From Hymenobacter cyanobacteriorum (lineage in GTDB: Bacteria; Bacteroidota; Bacteroidia; Cytophagales; Hymenobacteraceae), in the NCBI RefSeq assembly GCF_022631375.1, contig NZ_JALBGC010000001.1, positions 62,001-126,000 of the forward strand: DNA of 64,000 bases, in the 5' to 3' direction. Each line of letters opens with the position of its first letter. Position 1 is the first letter of the stretch. Below the pieces are notes generated by a model, which was not told the origin of the DNA, did not search any database, and saw only the letters and a program-made list of their open reading frames with translations. Of the stretch, positions 1 to 8,591 are shown one piece after another. The position numbers and the translations under genes are program-made.

Positions 1-12
1 AAATCCAGAACG

Positions 13-109
13 GTCATGCAGAGCGCAGCGAAGCATCTTTACCGCGCAACGCAATTCAATTGTTTGATTTACTACTGCAGTAAAGATGCTTCGCTGCGCT
101 CTGCATGAC
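13..109. repeat. intergenic palindrome, family A (perfect 30-bp arms)
   Basis: The 30-bp arms at 13-42 and 80-109 are perfect reverse complements around a 37-bp AT-rich loop. The arms carry the family core GTCATGCAGAGCGCAGCGAA followed by GCATCTTTAC. Close copies recur at 27928-28024 and 31035-31133. It fills the whole gap upstream of the first gene. Confidence 0.9.
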
Positions 110-147
110 GCGCTTTTAACCATTAAAAATCCCACCACCTCTTCCCC

Positions 148-921
148 ATGGAATTCATTCTCGTTACGCCCCAGTCGCGCCCCGGCGTGGCCCTTATTCA
201 GCTCAACCGCCCCAAAGAGCTGAATGCTTTGAACCTGCAACTGATGCTCGAAATCCGCGATGCGCTGAAGGCGCTGGACGAGGACGACGCGGTGCGCGTG
301 GTCATTCTCACCGGCAACGAGCGGGCCTTCGCGGCTGGGGCCGACATCAAGCAGATGGCGGGCAAAACGGCTATTGATATGCTTATCACCGACCAGTTCA
401 GCACCTGGGACCAGATTCGCAAGTTCCGCAAGCCGCTGATTGGGGCGGTGTCAGGATTCGCGCTGGGGGGAGGATGCGAGCTGGCCATGACTTGTGATAT
501 GCTGGTAGCTTCGGAAACGGCGCAGTTCGGGCAACCCGAAATCCGCATCGGCACCATGCCGGGCGCGGGCGGCACCCAGCGCCTCACCCGCGCCGTGGGC
601 AAGGCCAAGGCGATGGAAATGGTGCTTACCGGCGAGTTCATCTCGGCCCAGGAGGCGCACCGCGTGGGCCTCGTGAACCGCGTGGTGCCCGTGGGCCAGT
701 ATTTAGAAGAGGCTTACCGCCTGGCCGCCACCATCGCCGGCATGAGCCCCGTGGCCGCTCGTCTGGCCAAGGAATCGGTGAATCGGTCGTTTGAGACGCA
801 CCTTGATGAAGGGCTGCATTTCGAGCGCAAGAACTTCTACCTCACGTTTGCTTCCGAAGACCAGAAGGAAGGCATGGCGGCGTTTGTGGAGAAGCGCAAG
901 CCGGCATTTAAGGGGCGGTAA
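148..921 (+). CDS. enoyl-CoA hydratase/isomerase family protein
   Basis: This 257-residue protein is a crotonase-fold enzyme expected to hydrate trans-2-enoyl-CoA to 3-hydroxyacyl-CoA in fatty-acid beta-oxidation. The oxyanion-hole segment FAAGADIKQM lies near residue 60. The segment GGGCELAMTCD carries the first catalytic glutamate, and FGQPEIRIGTMPGAGGTQRL carries the second; both are present, so it should be an active hydratase rather than a degenerate isomerase. The length is normal for the family. A thiolase at 47216 would serve the same pathway but is far away. The exact chain-length preference cannot be read from the sequence. Confidence 0.93.
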   Translation: MEFILVTPQSRPGVALIQLNRPKELNALNLQLMLEIRDALKALDEDDAVRVVILTGNERAFAAGADIKQMAGKTAIDMLITDQFSTWDQIRKFRKPLIGAVSGFALGGGCELAMTCDMLVASETAQFGQPEIRIGTMPGAGGTQRLTRAVGKAKAMEMVLTGEFISAQEAHRVGLVNRVVPVGQYLEEAYRLAATIAGMSPVAARLAKESVNRSFETHLDEGLHFERKNFYLTFASEDQKEGMAAFVEKRKPAFKGR

Positions 922-929
922 TCTAAAAA

Positions 930-997
930 AGTTAAAAGTTGAGAGTTAAAAGTTAAAACCCTTTTGGCTGTCTGCGTTTAACTCTCAACTTTTACCT
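930..997. repeat. inverted repeat between enoyl-CoA hydratase and peroxiredoxin genes
   Basis: Arms around 930-950 and 977-997 (AGTTAAAAGTTGAGAGTTAA and its near complement) form an AT-rich hairpin. It ends just before the peroxiredoxin start and probably acts as a weak terminator or mRNA-end stem; it is unrelated to the GC-rich palindrome families. Confidence 0.6.
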
Positions 998-1011
998 TTT
1001 AATTCTCCAAA

Positions 1012-1596
1012 ATGGCAGTTCTCGTAGGCAAACGGGCTCCCTCCTTCCGCGCCCCAGCGGTGGTCGATGGCAAAATCGAAGAAGAATTCTCGCTCGACCG
1101 CTACCTGGGCAAGAAATACGTGCTGTTTTACTTCTACCCAGCCGATTTCAGCCGGGTGTGCCCCACCGAGATTCTGGCGTTTCAGGACCGGCTGGCCGAG
1201 TTTGAGGAGCGCAACGTGGCCGTGGTAGGCTGCTCGACCGATTCGCAGCACGCCCACCTGGCCTGGCAGCTGCAGCCACGCGACAAAGGTGGCATCTGCG
1301 GCGTGCGCTACCCGCTGGTGGCCGATTCGACCAAAACCATCTCGGCCAATTACGATGTGCTGGGCGGCCACTACGACTACACGCCCGAGGGCGAAATGAC
1401 CTATGTGGGCTCTCCCGTAGCTTACCGCGGCCTGTTTCTGATTGACCAGGACGGCATCGTGCGCCACCAGTTGGTGAACGACCGGCCGCTGGGCCGCAGC
1501 CTCACCGAAGCACTGCGCATGATTGATGCGCTGCAGCACTACGAAACCGAAGGCGAGGTGTGCCCGGTAGACTGGCAGGCCGACAAAAACGTCTGA
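1012..1596 (+). CDS. peroxiredoxin, AhpC/TSA (2-Cys) family
   Basis: This 194-residue peroxiredoxin should reduce H2O2 and organic hydroperoxides. The peroxidatic cysteine sits in YPADFSRVCPTE near residue 51; the usual threonine three residues before that Cys is a serine here, a tolerated substitution. A second cysteine in EGEVCPVDW near the C-terminus is in the position of the resolving cysteine of the AhpC/Prx1 class. No dedicated reductase gene (ahpF) is next to it, so reduction is probably by thioredoxin. It has no signal peptide and is cytoplasmic. Confidence 0.93.
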   Translation: MAVLVGKRAPSFRAPAVVDGKIEEEFSLDRYLGKKYVLFYFYPADFSRVCPTEILAFQDRLAEFEERNVAVVGCSTDSQHAHLAWQLQPRDKGGICGVRYPLVADSTKTISANYDVLGGHYDYTPEGEMTYVGSPVAYRGLFLIDQDGIVRHQLVNDRPLGRSLTEALRMIDALQHYETEGEVCPVDWQADKNV

Positions 1597-1631
1597 TGCC
1601 CATTAAAATCGCATTCTGCGCGCCGATGGCG

Positions 1632-1639
1632 TAATTTTG
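1632..1639 (+). promoter_or_regulatory. -7 box (TAATTTTG) for waaA, unusually close to the start codon
   Basis: A perfect match to the Bacteroidota -7 consensus TAnnTTTG ends 4 nt before the TTG start of waaA. Transcription from it would begin at or a few bases past the start codon. No clear -33 TTTG is visible at the usual spacing. Confidence 0.45.
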
Positions 1640-1643
1640 GGGC

Positions 1644-2900
1644 TTGCTTTTCCTCTACGATATCGCCCTGGGCCTATATGGCCTGCTGCTCCGACTGTTA
1701 GCGCCGTTTGTGCCGAAAGCGGCCGCCTGGGTGGCGGGCCGGCAGGGCCTGCTGGCCCACATCCGCGACACGATTGGGGCCGATGCCGCGCCCCGCGCGT
1801 GGTTTCATTGCGCCTCGTTGGGCGAGTTCGAGCAGGGCCGCCCACTGATTGATGCGTACCGGCAGGCCCACCCCGGTACCAAAGTCGTGCTCACGTTCTT
1901 CTCGCCCTCGGGCTACGAGGTGCGTAAGAACTGGCCGGGGGCCGACTACATCTTCTACCTGCCGCTGGACACCCGCGCCAACGCCCGCGCCTTTCTGGAC
2001 GTGGTGCAGCCCCGGCTGGTGGTGTTTGTGAAGTACGAATTCTGGTACCACTTCCTGAACGAGGCATTTCAGCGGCAGATTCCGGCGGTGGTGGTATCGG
2101 CCATTTTTCGGCCCGAGCAAGTATTTTTTAAGCCCTGGGGCGGGTTCTTCCGGAAAATCCTGGGCCGGTTCGCGCACATTTTTACGCAGAACGAGGCATC
2201 AGCCAAGCTTCTACGAAGCGTGGGAATTAAGAAGGTGAGCGTGGCCGGCGACACCCGTTTTGATACCGTGGTGGCTACCGCGCTGGCCCCGGCCCGCTCG
2301 TTGCCGCTGGTAGATGCCTTCGTGTCCGACGGCGCGCCGGTATTGGTAGTAGGCAGCAGCTGGAACGAGGACCTGCCGGTTTTGCGCCCGCTGCTGGAGC
2401 GCTATGGTCGCGAGCTGCGTGTGCTCATCGCCCCGCACGAAGTAACCGAAGCTAACCTGCGGCAGGTGGAAGCGCTGTTACCCGGCCCGGTGCAGCGCTA
2501 CTCGCTCGCGGAGGAAACTACCGTGGCCGAGGCGCGCGTACTACTGTTCGATAATGTGGGATTGCTAAGCCAGCTCTACCGCTTTGGCGAGTACGCCTAC
2601 GTGGGCGGCGCATTTGGCAAGGGCCTGCACAACACGCTGGAGGCCGCGGCTTTTGGCCTGCCGCTGTTTTTCGGGCCAACTTATGGCAAGTTTCAGGAAG
2701 CCGTGGAATTAGTAGAAATGAAGGGCGCGTTCCCGGTGCACAACGGGGCCGAGCTGGAAGCCGCTTTCACCTACCTCTGGAACAACGACGATGCCCGCCT
2801 GCGCCTGCAGGACACGATTTTGGACTACGTGCACGACCAGGCCGGGGCCACGCGCACCATCATGGCCGCCCTGCGCCACCTCACCCCCGCCGTCCGATGA
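1644..2900 (+). CDS. waaA: 3-deoxy-D-manno-octulosonic acid (Kdo) transferase
   Basis: This 418-residue glycosyltransferase should transfer Kdo from CMP-Kdo to lipid IVA, the first step of lipopolysaccharide inner-core assembly, at the cytoplasmic face of the inner membrane. The N-terminal hydrophobic anchor LYGLLLRLLAPFV is followed by the family segment WFHCASLGEFEQGRPLID and, in the C-terminal GT-B half, VVGSSWNEDLPVL, APHEV and YVGGAFGKGLHNTLEAAAFG. The start is a TTG at 1644, chosen because it gives the N-terminus MLFLYDIALGLYG expected for this family; no ATG precedes it in frame. The stop overlaps the rsgA start (ATGA), so the two genes are translationally coupled. Confidence 0.92.
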   Translation: MLFLYDIALGLYGLLLRLLAPFVPKAAAWVAGRQGLLAHIRDTIGADAAPRAWFHCASLGEFEQGRPLIDAYRQAHPGTKVVLTFFSPSGYEVRKNWPGADYIFYLPLDTRANARAFLDVVQPRLVVFVKYEFWYHFLNEAFQRQIPAVVVSAIFRPEQVFFKPWGGFFRKILGRFAHIFTQNEASAKLLRSVGIKKVSVAGDTRFDTVVATALAPARSLPLVDAFVSDGAPVLVVGSSWNEDLPVLRPLLERYGRELRVLIAPHEVTEANLRQVEALLPGPVQRYSLAEETTVAEARVLLFDNVGLLSQLYRFGEYAYVGGAFGKGLHNTLEAAAFGLPLFFGPTYGKFQEAVELVEMKGAFPVHNGAELEAAFTYLWNNDDARLRLQDTILDYVHDQAGATRTIMAALRHLTPAVR

Positions 2901-3871
2901 AAACCTCCGCTGATTCCTACCTTCCCGATGGCCCGACCGGCCTGCTGCACGGCATCGTGGTCAAATCCACGGGCTCGTGGTACGTGGTGCGCGGCCTCGA
3001 AACCGGCGAGCTGTACCGCTGCCGGCTACGCGGCAAATTCAAGATAAAGGGCCTGAAAGCCAGCAACCCACTGGCTGTGGGCGACCACGTCGAGTTCAGC
3101 ATCGAGGCCCAGACCGAGGGCGCGGGCGTTATCTCGCATATCGCAAAGCGCCGCAACTACATCGTGCGCAAGTCGGTGCACAAAACCGGCCACGTGCACA
3201 TCGTAGCGGCGAATCTGGACCAGGCGTTGCTGGTCGTCACGCTGGTGTCGCCGGCCACGTCGTTTGGCTTTATCGACCGGTTTCTGGTCACGGCCGAGGC
3301 GTATCACATTCCCGTCACGCTGCTCTTCAACAAAACCGATTTGTACGACGCGGAAGGCTTCGAGTACCAGGCCGAAATCGCGGGCATGTACGCCAGCCTG
3401 GGTTACCCCAGCCGGACCTGCGCCGCCACCACCGGCGAGGGCGTGGCCGAAATCGACCAGCTGCTCGACGGCAAAGTGAGCCTGCTGGCGGGCCACTCGG
3501 GCGTGGGCAAAAGTACCCTCATCAACGCCCTGGTGCCCGACCTCGACCTGAAAACCGCCGAAATCAGCGAATTTTCTGACAAAGGCGTGCACACTACCAC
3601 CTTCGCCGAGATGCTCGAAGTGCGCCCCGGCACCTTCATCATCGACACGCCCGGCATCAAGGAGCTGGGCCTCGTGGATTTGCCGCCCGCCGAGCTGGCC
3701 GGCTACTTCCCCGAGTTCCGCGCCCTGCTGGGCCAGTGCCGCTACCACAACTGCCAGCACACCCACGAGCCCGGCTGCGCCGTGCGCGAAGCCGTGGACC
3801 AGGGCCGCATTGCCCTGCCCCGCTACGATAGCTACCTAAGCATGCTGGCCGGCGAGGATAATCGGCACTAA
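2897..3871 (+). CDS. rsgA: ribosome small subunit-dependent GTPase RsgA
   Basis: RsgA is a circularly permuted GTPase that checks late 30S subunit maturation. In this 324-residue protein an OB-fold N-terminus (about 15-85) precedes a G domain in permuted order: FNKTDLYD (G4), then GHSGVGKSTLIN (G1 P-loop, near residue 200), then IDTPGIKELG (G3). The C-terminal zinc-binding segment CRYHNCQHTHEPGC supplies the Cys/His ligands. All hallmarks are intact. It follows waaA with a 4-bp overlap and ends in a strong convergent hairpin shared with the fasciclin gene. Confidence 0.96.
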   Translation: MKTSADSYLPDGPTGLLHGIVVKSTGSWYVVRGLETGELYRCRLRGKFKIKGLKASNPLAVGDHVEFSIEAQTEGAGVISHIAKRRNYIVRKSVHKTGHVHIVAANLDQALLVVTLVSPATSFGFIDRFLVTAEAYHIPVTLLFNKTDLYDAEGFEYQAEIAGMYASLGYPSRTCAATTGEGVAEIDQLLDGKVSLLAGHSGVGKSTLINALVPDLDLKTAEISEFSDKGVHTTTFAEMLEVRPGTFIIDTPGIKELGLVDLPPAELAGYFPEFRALLGQCRYHNCQHTHEPGCAVREAVDQGRIALPRYDSYLSMLAGEDNRH

Positions 3872-3875
3872 ACGT

Positions 3876-3954
3876 CTGCGGCTCAATAAAGAGTGAGGAG
3901 TGAAAAAATGTCGCCGCGACATTTTTTCACTCCTCACTCTTTATTGAGCCGCAG
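3876..3954. terminator. long bidirectional hairpin between rsgA and the fasciclin gene
   Basis: Nearly perfect palindrome of 79 bp: arms beginning CTGCGGCTCAATAAAGAGTG and ending in its complement, with a central GTCG-CCG-CGAC tip. It sits between convergent genes and carries A/T runs on both sides of the tip, so it can stop transcription from either side. Confidence 0.8.
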
Positions 3955-3958
3955 CGTC

Positions 3959-4591
3959 TTACTTGGCCAGCGGCAGCACCACACCGTCAATCACGTGCGT
4001 TACGCCGTTGCTCGAAATCACGTCGGCGATTTGCACGGTGGCAGGAGCATCTTTGCCGTTGCTCACCATCACCTTGCCATCCTTCACCGAGATGTGCAGC
4101 TTTTCGCCGTTGACGGTGGTCAGCTCCTGGCCGTCTTTCAGGTCGGCGGCCACGAGGCGGCCGGGGATGACGTGGTAAGTGAGCACGCCTTTCAGGTTCT
4201 CTTTGCTGGCGGGGTCCATCAGGCCGGCTACGGCGCCTTTGGGCAGTTTGTCGAAGGCAGCGTTGGTGGGGGCAAATACGGTGAAGGGGCCCGCGCCTTT
4301 CAGCGTTTCAACGAGGCCGGCCTGCTTCACGGCGGCCACCAGCGTGCTCACGCTTTTGGCGCCCATGGCATTGTCCACGATGTCTTTGTCGGCCGTCATG
4401 GCCACGCCGTCCACCATCACGCCTTCGGGCTTGGCCATGCGGGCCGAGTCGCCAGCCACCGCGGCGATAGAATCGGCGGGGTTGACGGTGCTGGTGGTTT
4501 CGGTTTCCGTTTTGGTGGTTTCGGTGTTGCAGCTAGCCAACATCACGGTAGTGGCAAAGGCAGCGAACAGGGGAGCAAAAGATTTTTTCAT
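3959..4591 (-). CDS. fasciclin (FAS1) domain lipoprotein
   Basis: This 210-residue protein starts with a lipoprotein signal peptide (MKKSFAPLFAAFATTVMLASC, cysteine 21 as the lipidated residue), a Thr/Glu-rich linker, then one FAS1 domain from about 75 to 208. FAS1 hallmarks are present: FTVFAPTNAAFDKLP (H1 region) and YHVIPG followed by a second conserved block ending GVTHVIDGVVLP. FAS1 proteins mediate cell-surface adhesion; in Bacteroidota single-domain lipoproteins of this kind are common and of unknown exact role. Confidence 0.93.
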   Translation of the reverse strand: MKKSFAPLFAAFATTVMLASCNTETTKTETETTSTVNPADSIAAVAGDSARMAKPEGVMVDGVAMTADKDIVDNAMGAKSVSTLVAAVKQAGLVETLKGAGPFTVFAPTNAAFDKLPKGAVAGLMDPASKENLKGVLTYHVIPGRLVAADLKDGQELTTVNGEKLHISVKDGKVMVSNGKDAPATVQIADVISSNGVTHVIDGVVLPLAK

Positions 4592-4721
4592 GAAACAGAT
4601 AAGGTGAAAGAAACGGGTGTAAGGGGGTTGAAAGAAGAGAAACGAGGCAAGCGAAAAATAGTTAGCGCCGTAAATGCGCTTACAGCTGTGAGCTTACGAA
4701 GCCAATAGCTGCTTCAGATGT

Positions 4722-4750
4722 TTTGCACGGCAGTCAAATTCTTACCTTCG
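4722..4750 (+). promoter_or_regulatory. Bacteroidota-type promoter of the cyclophilin gene
   Basis: TTTG (4722-4725) is separated by 17 bp from TACCTTCG (4743-4750), close to the -33 TTTG / -7 TAnnTTTG consensus. The predicted transcript has a leader of about 55 nt before the ATG at 4811. The same TACCTTCG variant precedes the small gene at 32008. Confidence 0.6.
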
Positions 4751-4810
4751 CCCGCCGAAAGCCGTACTGGCATTCGAAAATCTGTTTAACCCGCTAACAA
4801 TCCGCGATTC

Positions 4811-5269
4811 ATGAAAACTGCCGAAATTCACACCAAAAAAGGTGTTATGAAAGTTGAGTTCTACGAGCAGGACGCTCCGAACACCGTCAAGAACTTCACC
4901 GACCTCGCCAAAAAAGGCTACTACGACGGCCTGAAATTCCACCGCGTCATCCCGAATTTCGTGATTCAGGGCGGCTGCCCCAATACCCGCGAAGGCGCCA
5001 AGGGCATGCCCGGCACCGGCGGCCCCGGCTACAAAATCGACTGCGAAACCAGCGGCGGCAACCAGTACCACGAGCGTGGCGCGCTGAGCATGGCCCACGC
5101 CGGCAAAAACACCGGCGGCTCGCAGTTCTTCATCGTGCACGACCGTCAGAACACCGCTCACCTCGACCGCGTGCATACCGTATTCGGCAAAGTAGTCGAA
5201 GGCGTGGACGTTATCGACAAGATTACGCCCAACGACGAAATCGAGAAAATCGTGGTGACGGAGGCGTAA
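4811..5269 (+). CDS. peptidylprolyl isomerase, cyclophilin type
   Basis: A compact 152-residue single-domain cyclophilin, expected to catalyse cis-trans isomerisation of Xaa-Pro bonds. Conserved active-site segments are seen: [13 protein letters not shown] (catalytic Arg in HRV), [19 protein letters not shown] and [15 protein letters not shown]. There is no signal peptide, so it is cytoplasmic. It stands alone, with its own promoter upstream and a long palindrome downstream separating it from the convergent DUF3109 gene. Confidence 0.95.
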   Translation: MKTAEIHTKKGVMKVEFYEQDAPNTVKNFTDLAKKGYYDGLKFHRVIPNFVIQGGCPNTREGAKGMPGTGGPGYKIDCETSGGNQYHERGALSMAHAGKNTGGSQFFIVHDRQNTAHLDRVHTVFGKVVEGVDVIDKITPNDEIEKIVVTEA

Positions 5270-5277
5270 GCGCTTCT

Positions 5278-5352
5278 CCTGAACGCAGTGAAGGACCTTA
5301 TCACGTCAGAACAAGCCGTTCTAGCGTGATAAGGTCCTTCACTGCGTTCAGG
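5278..5352. repeat. intergenic palindrome, family B (perfect 28-bp arms)
   Basis: Arms 5278-5305 and 5325-5352 are perfect reverse complements (CCTGAACGCAGTGAAGGACC, then TTATCACG). It lies between convergent genes and is followed by GATGACAG. A related copy is at 31871-31963. It may also serve as terminator. Confidence 0.85.
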
Positions 5353-5365
5353 ATGACAGCTGTTA

Positions 5366-5944
5366 TTACTTCCCTTCCGCCGACGGCTTCTCAATTTCCT
5401 GCACCAGCTGCCCGTACCAGCCCTCGCCGTACTTGCGAATCAGCGGCTCCTTGAGAAACTGGTAGATGCGCACGCCCAGCGTCGAGCCGAACGAACAGGC
5501 CGGGTTGCAGATGCCCCACCGGTCGTAGTTCAGCGCATCAAACCCTTCGTACTTCGTGATGCGAATGGGATACAAGTGGCAGCTGATGGGCTTTTTGAAC
5601 GTGGTAGCCCCGGCCAGATACGCCTGCTCGATGCCGCATTTCAGGATGCCACGCTCGTCGTAGAGGGCGTAGGCGCACTCTTTATCATCTATGGTCGTAG
5701 TGCTATAGTCGCCTTCCCAATCCTTAATATACAGGCCCTGGGCCTCGATAGCGGCCTGCCCGGCCTCGGTGAGGAAGGGCTTAATATTGGCGTATTCCTG
5801 CTCCAGAATCTTCAATTCGGGCTCTTCGAGTGGCGCTCCGAGGTCGCCCTCCACGCAGCAGGCGCCCTTGCAGGCCTCGAGGTTGCAAACGAAAAAATGG
5901 TCGGCGATGTCGTCGGAAATGACCGTTTCCTGGATAATAATCAT
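5366..5944 (-). CDS. DUF3109 family protein (cysteine-rich, putative Fe-S or zinc protein)
   Basis: This 192-residue cytoplasmic protein matches the conserved DUF3109 family of Bacteroidota. Its cysteines are arranged as [11 protein letters not shown] near residue 20, then single cysteines in DKECAYAL and [15 protein letters not shown] and CNPAC, a pattern related to the YkgJ-type metal-cluster proteins. Function is unknown in the family. It is convergent with the cyclophilin gene and divergent from the helicase gene, from which it is separated by a palindrome. The start at 5944 is the only reasonable ATG. Confidence 0.85.
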   Translation of the reverse strand: MIIIQETVISDDIADHFFVCNLEACKGACCVEGDLGAPLEEPELKILEQEYANIKPFLTEAGQAAIEAQGLYIKDWEGDYSTTTIDDKECAYALYDERGILKCGIEQAYLAGATTFKKPISCHLYPIRITKYEGFDALNYDRWGICNPACSFGSTLGVRIYQFLKEPLIRKYGEGWYGQLVQEIEKPSAEGK

Positions 5945-5949
5945 TGTGA

Positions 5950-6035
5950 GTAGGGTGCGGGGCTTGCCCCCGCCCGTCGTTGAACGACTTGTATAGTGGC
6001 GCAGACGCCGGGCGGGGGCAAGCCCCGCACCCTAC
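5950..6035. repeat. intergenic palindrome, family C (perfect 27-bp arms)
   Basis: Arms 5950-5976 and 6009-6035 are perfect complements (core GGGGCTTGCCCCCGCCC). Each arm contains a smaller internal palindrome. The same family occurs at 26243-26338. It lies between the divergent DUF3109 and helicase genes. Confidence 0.88.
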
Positions 6036-6094
6036 AGCAACCAATGCAAAGATAAGCCCTGCTGAATGGCGACAGGCTTTGCATTGGGGCTCCG

Positions 6095-6102
6095 TACCTT
6101 TG
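6095..6102 (+). promoter_or_regulatory. -7 box (TACCTTTG) for the pcrA/uvrD helicase gene
   Basis: A perfect TAnnTTTG match lies 32 bp before the ATG at 6135. Because transcription would begin around 6108, it rules against an upstream in-frame ATG at 6066 and supports 6135 as the start. Confidence 0.6.
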
Positions 6103-6134
6103 TAGACCCGCCCAAAAGGCGGCTTATTTCGCAT

Positions 6135-8384
6135 ATGGCACTAGATTATCTTTCCCTCCTGAATCCGTCGCAAGGCGCCGCGGTGATGCAAACCGATGGC
6201 CCGTGCATGATTATCGCCGGCGCCGGCTCGGGCAAAACCCGGGTGCTCACCTACCGCATTGCCCACCTGCTCGAAAAGGGCGTCGACCCGTTCAACATCC
6301 TCGCCCTCACCTTCACCAACAAGGCCGCTAAGGAGATGCGCGCCCGCGTGGAGAAAGTGGTTGGCCCCGCCGCCCGCAGCCTCTGGATGGGCACCTTTCA
6401 CTCAGTGTTTGCCAAAATCCTACGTTCCGAGGCCGACAAAATCGGCTTTCCGCGCAGCTTCACCATCTACGATACGCAGGACTCGAAAACCCTGATTGGC
6501 CAGATTGTGAAAGAGCTGGAGCTTGATGACAAGCTCTACAAGCCCAACCTGGTGCTCGGTCGCATCTCAGCTGCCAAAAACAAGCTCATCTCGCACAACC
6601 AATACCTCAACGACCCGAGCATCAAAGCCGACGATGAGGCGGCACTGCGGCCCAAAATCGGGGTCATCTACCAGCAGTACTACCAGCGCTGCCTCAAGGC
6701 TGGCGCAATGGATTTCGACGACCTGTTGTTCAACACCAACGTATTGTTTCGCGACCACGTCGATATTCTGAATAAGTATCAGAATATGTTTAAGTACGTG
6801 ATGGTGGACGAGTACCAGGACACCAACTATTCGCAGTATTTGATTACCCGCAAGCTGGCGGCCAAGGAGCGGAATATTTGCGTGGTGGGCGACGATGCGC
6901 AGAGTATTTACGCCTTCCGCGGCGCGGATATTTCCAATATTCTGAATTTCGAAAAGGATTATCCGGAATTGCAGGTATTTAAATTGGAGCAGAATTACCG
7001 CTCTACGAAAAATATCGTATGGGCCGCCAATTCGGTGATTAAAAATAACCAGGCGCAATTGCGCAAGGACGTATTTTCGGAAAACGAGGAAGGCCCGCTG
7101 ATTGAGGTCCTGAAAGCCGCTTCCGACAACGAAGAGGGGAAATTAATTGCCAATTCCATCTTCGAAGACAAGATGAACGGGCATTTGTCGTACGACAATT
7201 TCGCTATTCTTTACCGCACCAACGCGCAAAGTCGCGCAATGGAAGAATCGTTGCGGAAATTAAATATCAAATACAAAATTGTTGGCGGCCTCTCGTTTTA
7301 TCAGCGCAAGGAAATCAAGGATTTGGTGGCTTATCTGCGCCTCACGGTCAACCAAAACGACGAGCAGGCCATTCGTCGGGTAATTAATTACCCCAAGCGC
7401 GGCATCGGTGATACGACCATCAGCAAATTGATTACCACCGCTGACGAGGCCAACCATACGCTGTGGGAAGTGGTGTCGAACGCCGACCAGTTTATGCCGG
7501 CCCGCGTGAGCAACCCAGTGGTGGGCTTTGCCGAAAAAATCAAAAGCTACATGGTGATTGCCGAAAAGGAGGACGCGTTTGAAGCGGCCAAATTCATCGC
7601 CAAAAACTCGGGCATGCTGGAGGAGTTGTATGCCGATAAAAGCATCGAAGGCCTGTCGCGCTACGAGAACATTCAGGAATTGCTGAACGGCATCAAGGAA
7701 TACGTCGACGACCCCGAGCGGGAGGACAAAAGCCTTGGCGCGTTCCTGCAGGATATTGCGCTGGTGACGGACTCCGACCTGAAGGACGCCGCCCAGGAAG
7801 GCGAGGCCGTGACGCTAATGACGATTCACTCGGCCAAAGGCCTGGAATTCCGCAACGTGTACATCGTGGGCATGGAGGAAAACCTGTTTCCCAGCCAGAT
7901 GATGATTACCTCACGGGCCGATTTGGAGGAGGAGCGCCGGCTGTTCTACGTAGCCATCACGCGGGCCGAGAAGAAGCTCACGCTGAGCTACGCTACCTCG
8001 CGCTACCAGTGGGGCAACCTGCGCAGCTGCGAAAAAAGCCGTTTCCTGGATGAGATTGACCCGCAGTACGTCAACTTCAAGTTTGCCGCCGGGCCGGGCG
8101 CGGGCGAAGGCGCGCCGTTCCAGCACGTGTTCGAGCGCCGCTCGAACCTAATTCCGACGCCGCCACGCAAAGTGCAGGCCACCAAATACGTGGCTCCGGC
8201 CGACTTCGCTCCTTCCGACACCTCGAAGCTGCAAACCGGCCAGCGTGTGGAGCACGCCAAGTTCGGCTTCGGCACCGTGAGCGCGCTCGAAAGCCAGCAG
8301 GGCACCACCAAAGCCACCATTCAGTTCGAAGAAGTGGGCGAGAAAGTACTGCTGCTGAACTTCGCCAAGCTGCGGGTGCATTAG
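6135..8384 (+). CDS. pcrA: ATP-dependent DNA helicase, UvrD/PcrA type
   Basis: A 749-residue superfamily-1A 3'-5' helicase for repair and replication-fork processing. Motifs in order: AGAGSGKTRVLTYRIA (Walker A), LALTFTNKAAKEM (Ia), MVDEYQDTN (II), GDDAQSIYAFRGAD (III), LEQNYRST (IV), TIHSAKGLEFRNVYIVGMEE (V) and YVAITRAEKKL (VI). The C-terminal tail contains VEHAKFGFGTVSALE, typical of PcrA. An in-frame ATG at 6066 precedes the -7 box and is rejected. Between about 6780 and 7320 the wobble positions are clearly more A/T-rich than in the rest of the gene. Confidence 0.95.
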   Translation: MALDYLSLLNPSQGAAVMQTDGPCMIIAGAGSGKTRVLTYRIAHLLEKGVDPFNILALTFTNKAAKEMRARVEKVVGPAARSLWMGTFHSVFAKILRSEADKIGFPRSFTIYDTQDSKTLIGQIVKELELDDKLYKPNLVLGRISAAKNKLISHNQYLNDPSIKADDEAALRPKIGVIYQQYYQRCLKAGAMDFDDLLFNTNVLFRDHVDILNKYQNMFKYVMVDEYQDTNYSQYLITRKLAAKERNICVVGDDAQSIYAFRGADISNILNFEKDYPELQVFKLEQNYRSTKNIVWAANSVIKNNQAQLRKDVFSENEEGPLIEVLKAASDNEEGKLIANSIFEDKMNGHLSYDNFAILYRTNAQSRAMEESLRKLNIKYKIVGGLSFYQRKEIKDLVAYLRLTVNQNDEQAIRRVINYPKRGIGDTTISKLITTADEANHTLWEVVSNADQFMPARVSNPVVGFAEKIKSYMVIAEKEDAFEAAKFIAKNSGMLEELYADKSIEGLSRYENIQELLNGIKEYVDDPEREDKSLGAFLQDIALVTDSDLKDAAQEGEAVTLMTIHSAKGLEFRNVYIVGMEENLFPSQMMITSRADLEEERRLFYVAITRAEKKLTLSYATSRYQWGNLRSCEKSRFLDEIDPQYVNFKFAAGPGAGEGAPFQHVFERRSNLIPTPPRKVQATKYVAPADFAPSDTSKLQTGQRVEHAKFGFGTVSALESQQGTTKATIQFEEVGEKVLLLNFAKLRVH

Positions 8385-8414
8385 GCTCACATGCTCACGC
8401 TTGCTTATTTAGAA

Positions 8415-8511
8415 ACGTCATGCTGAGCTTGTCGAAGCATCTCTATCGCTACGTTGCAACTTTTAAGATTAGTTGCGCGGTAGAGATGCTTCGACAAGCT
8501 CAGCATGACGT
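8415..8511. repeat. intergenic palindrome, family A' (31-bp perfect arms)
   Basis: Arms 8415-8445 and 8481-8511 are perfect complements with the core CATGCTGAGCTTGTCGAAGC. The same subtype recurs at 62481-62575. It lies between the helicase gene and the DUF4290 gene. Confidence 0.9.
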
Positions 8512-8544
8512 GCTTTTCTGCACCACACGACAGCCCCTGCGCCG

Positions 8545-8552
8545 TATCTTTG
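8545..8552 (+). promoter_or_regulatory. -7 box (TATCTTTG) for the DUF4290-murA unit
   Basis: A perfect TAnnTTTG match 40 bp upstream of the DUF4290 ATG. No convincing -33 element at the usual spacing. Confidence 0.5.
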
Positions 8553-8591
8553 GCCTGAGCCCTGCCCCTGGCGGCCTCCCTCCTGCTTTTT

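Noticed and set aside
3893..4708. 271-codon plus-strand frame opposite the fasciclin gene
   Set aside because: Antisense to a protein with a clear signal peptide and FAS1 motifs; begins within the terminator hairpin.
6066..6134. 23-residue N-terminal extension of the helicase
   Set aside because: It lies over the -7 box, and the conserved protein starts with the ATG at 6135.
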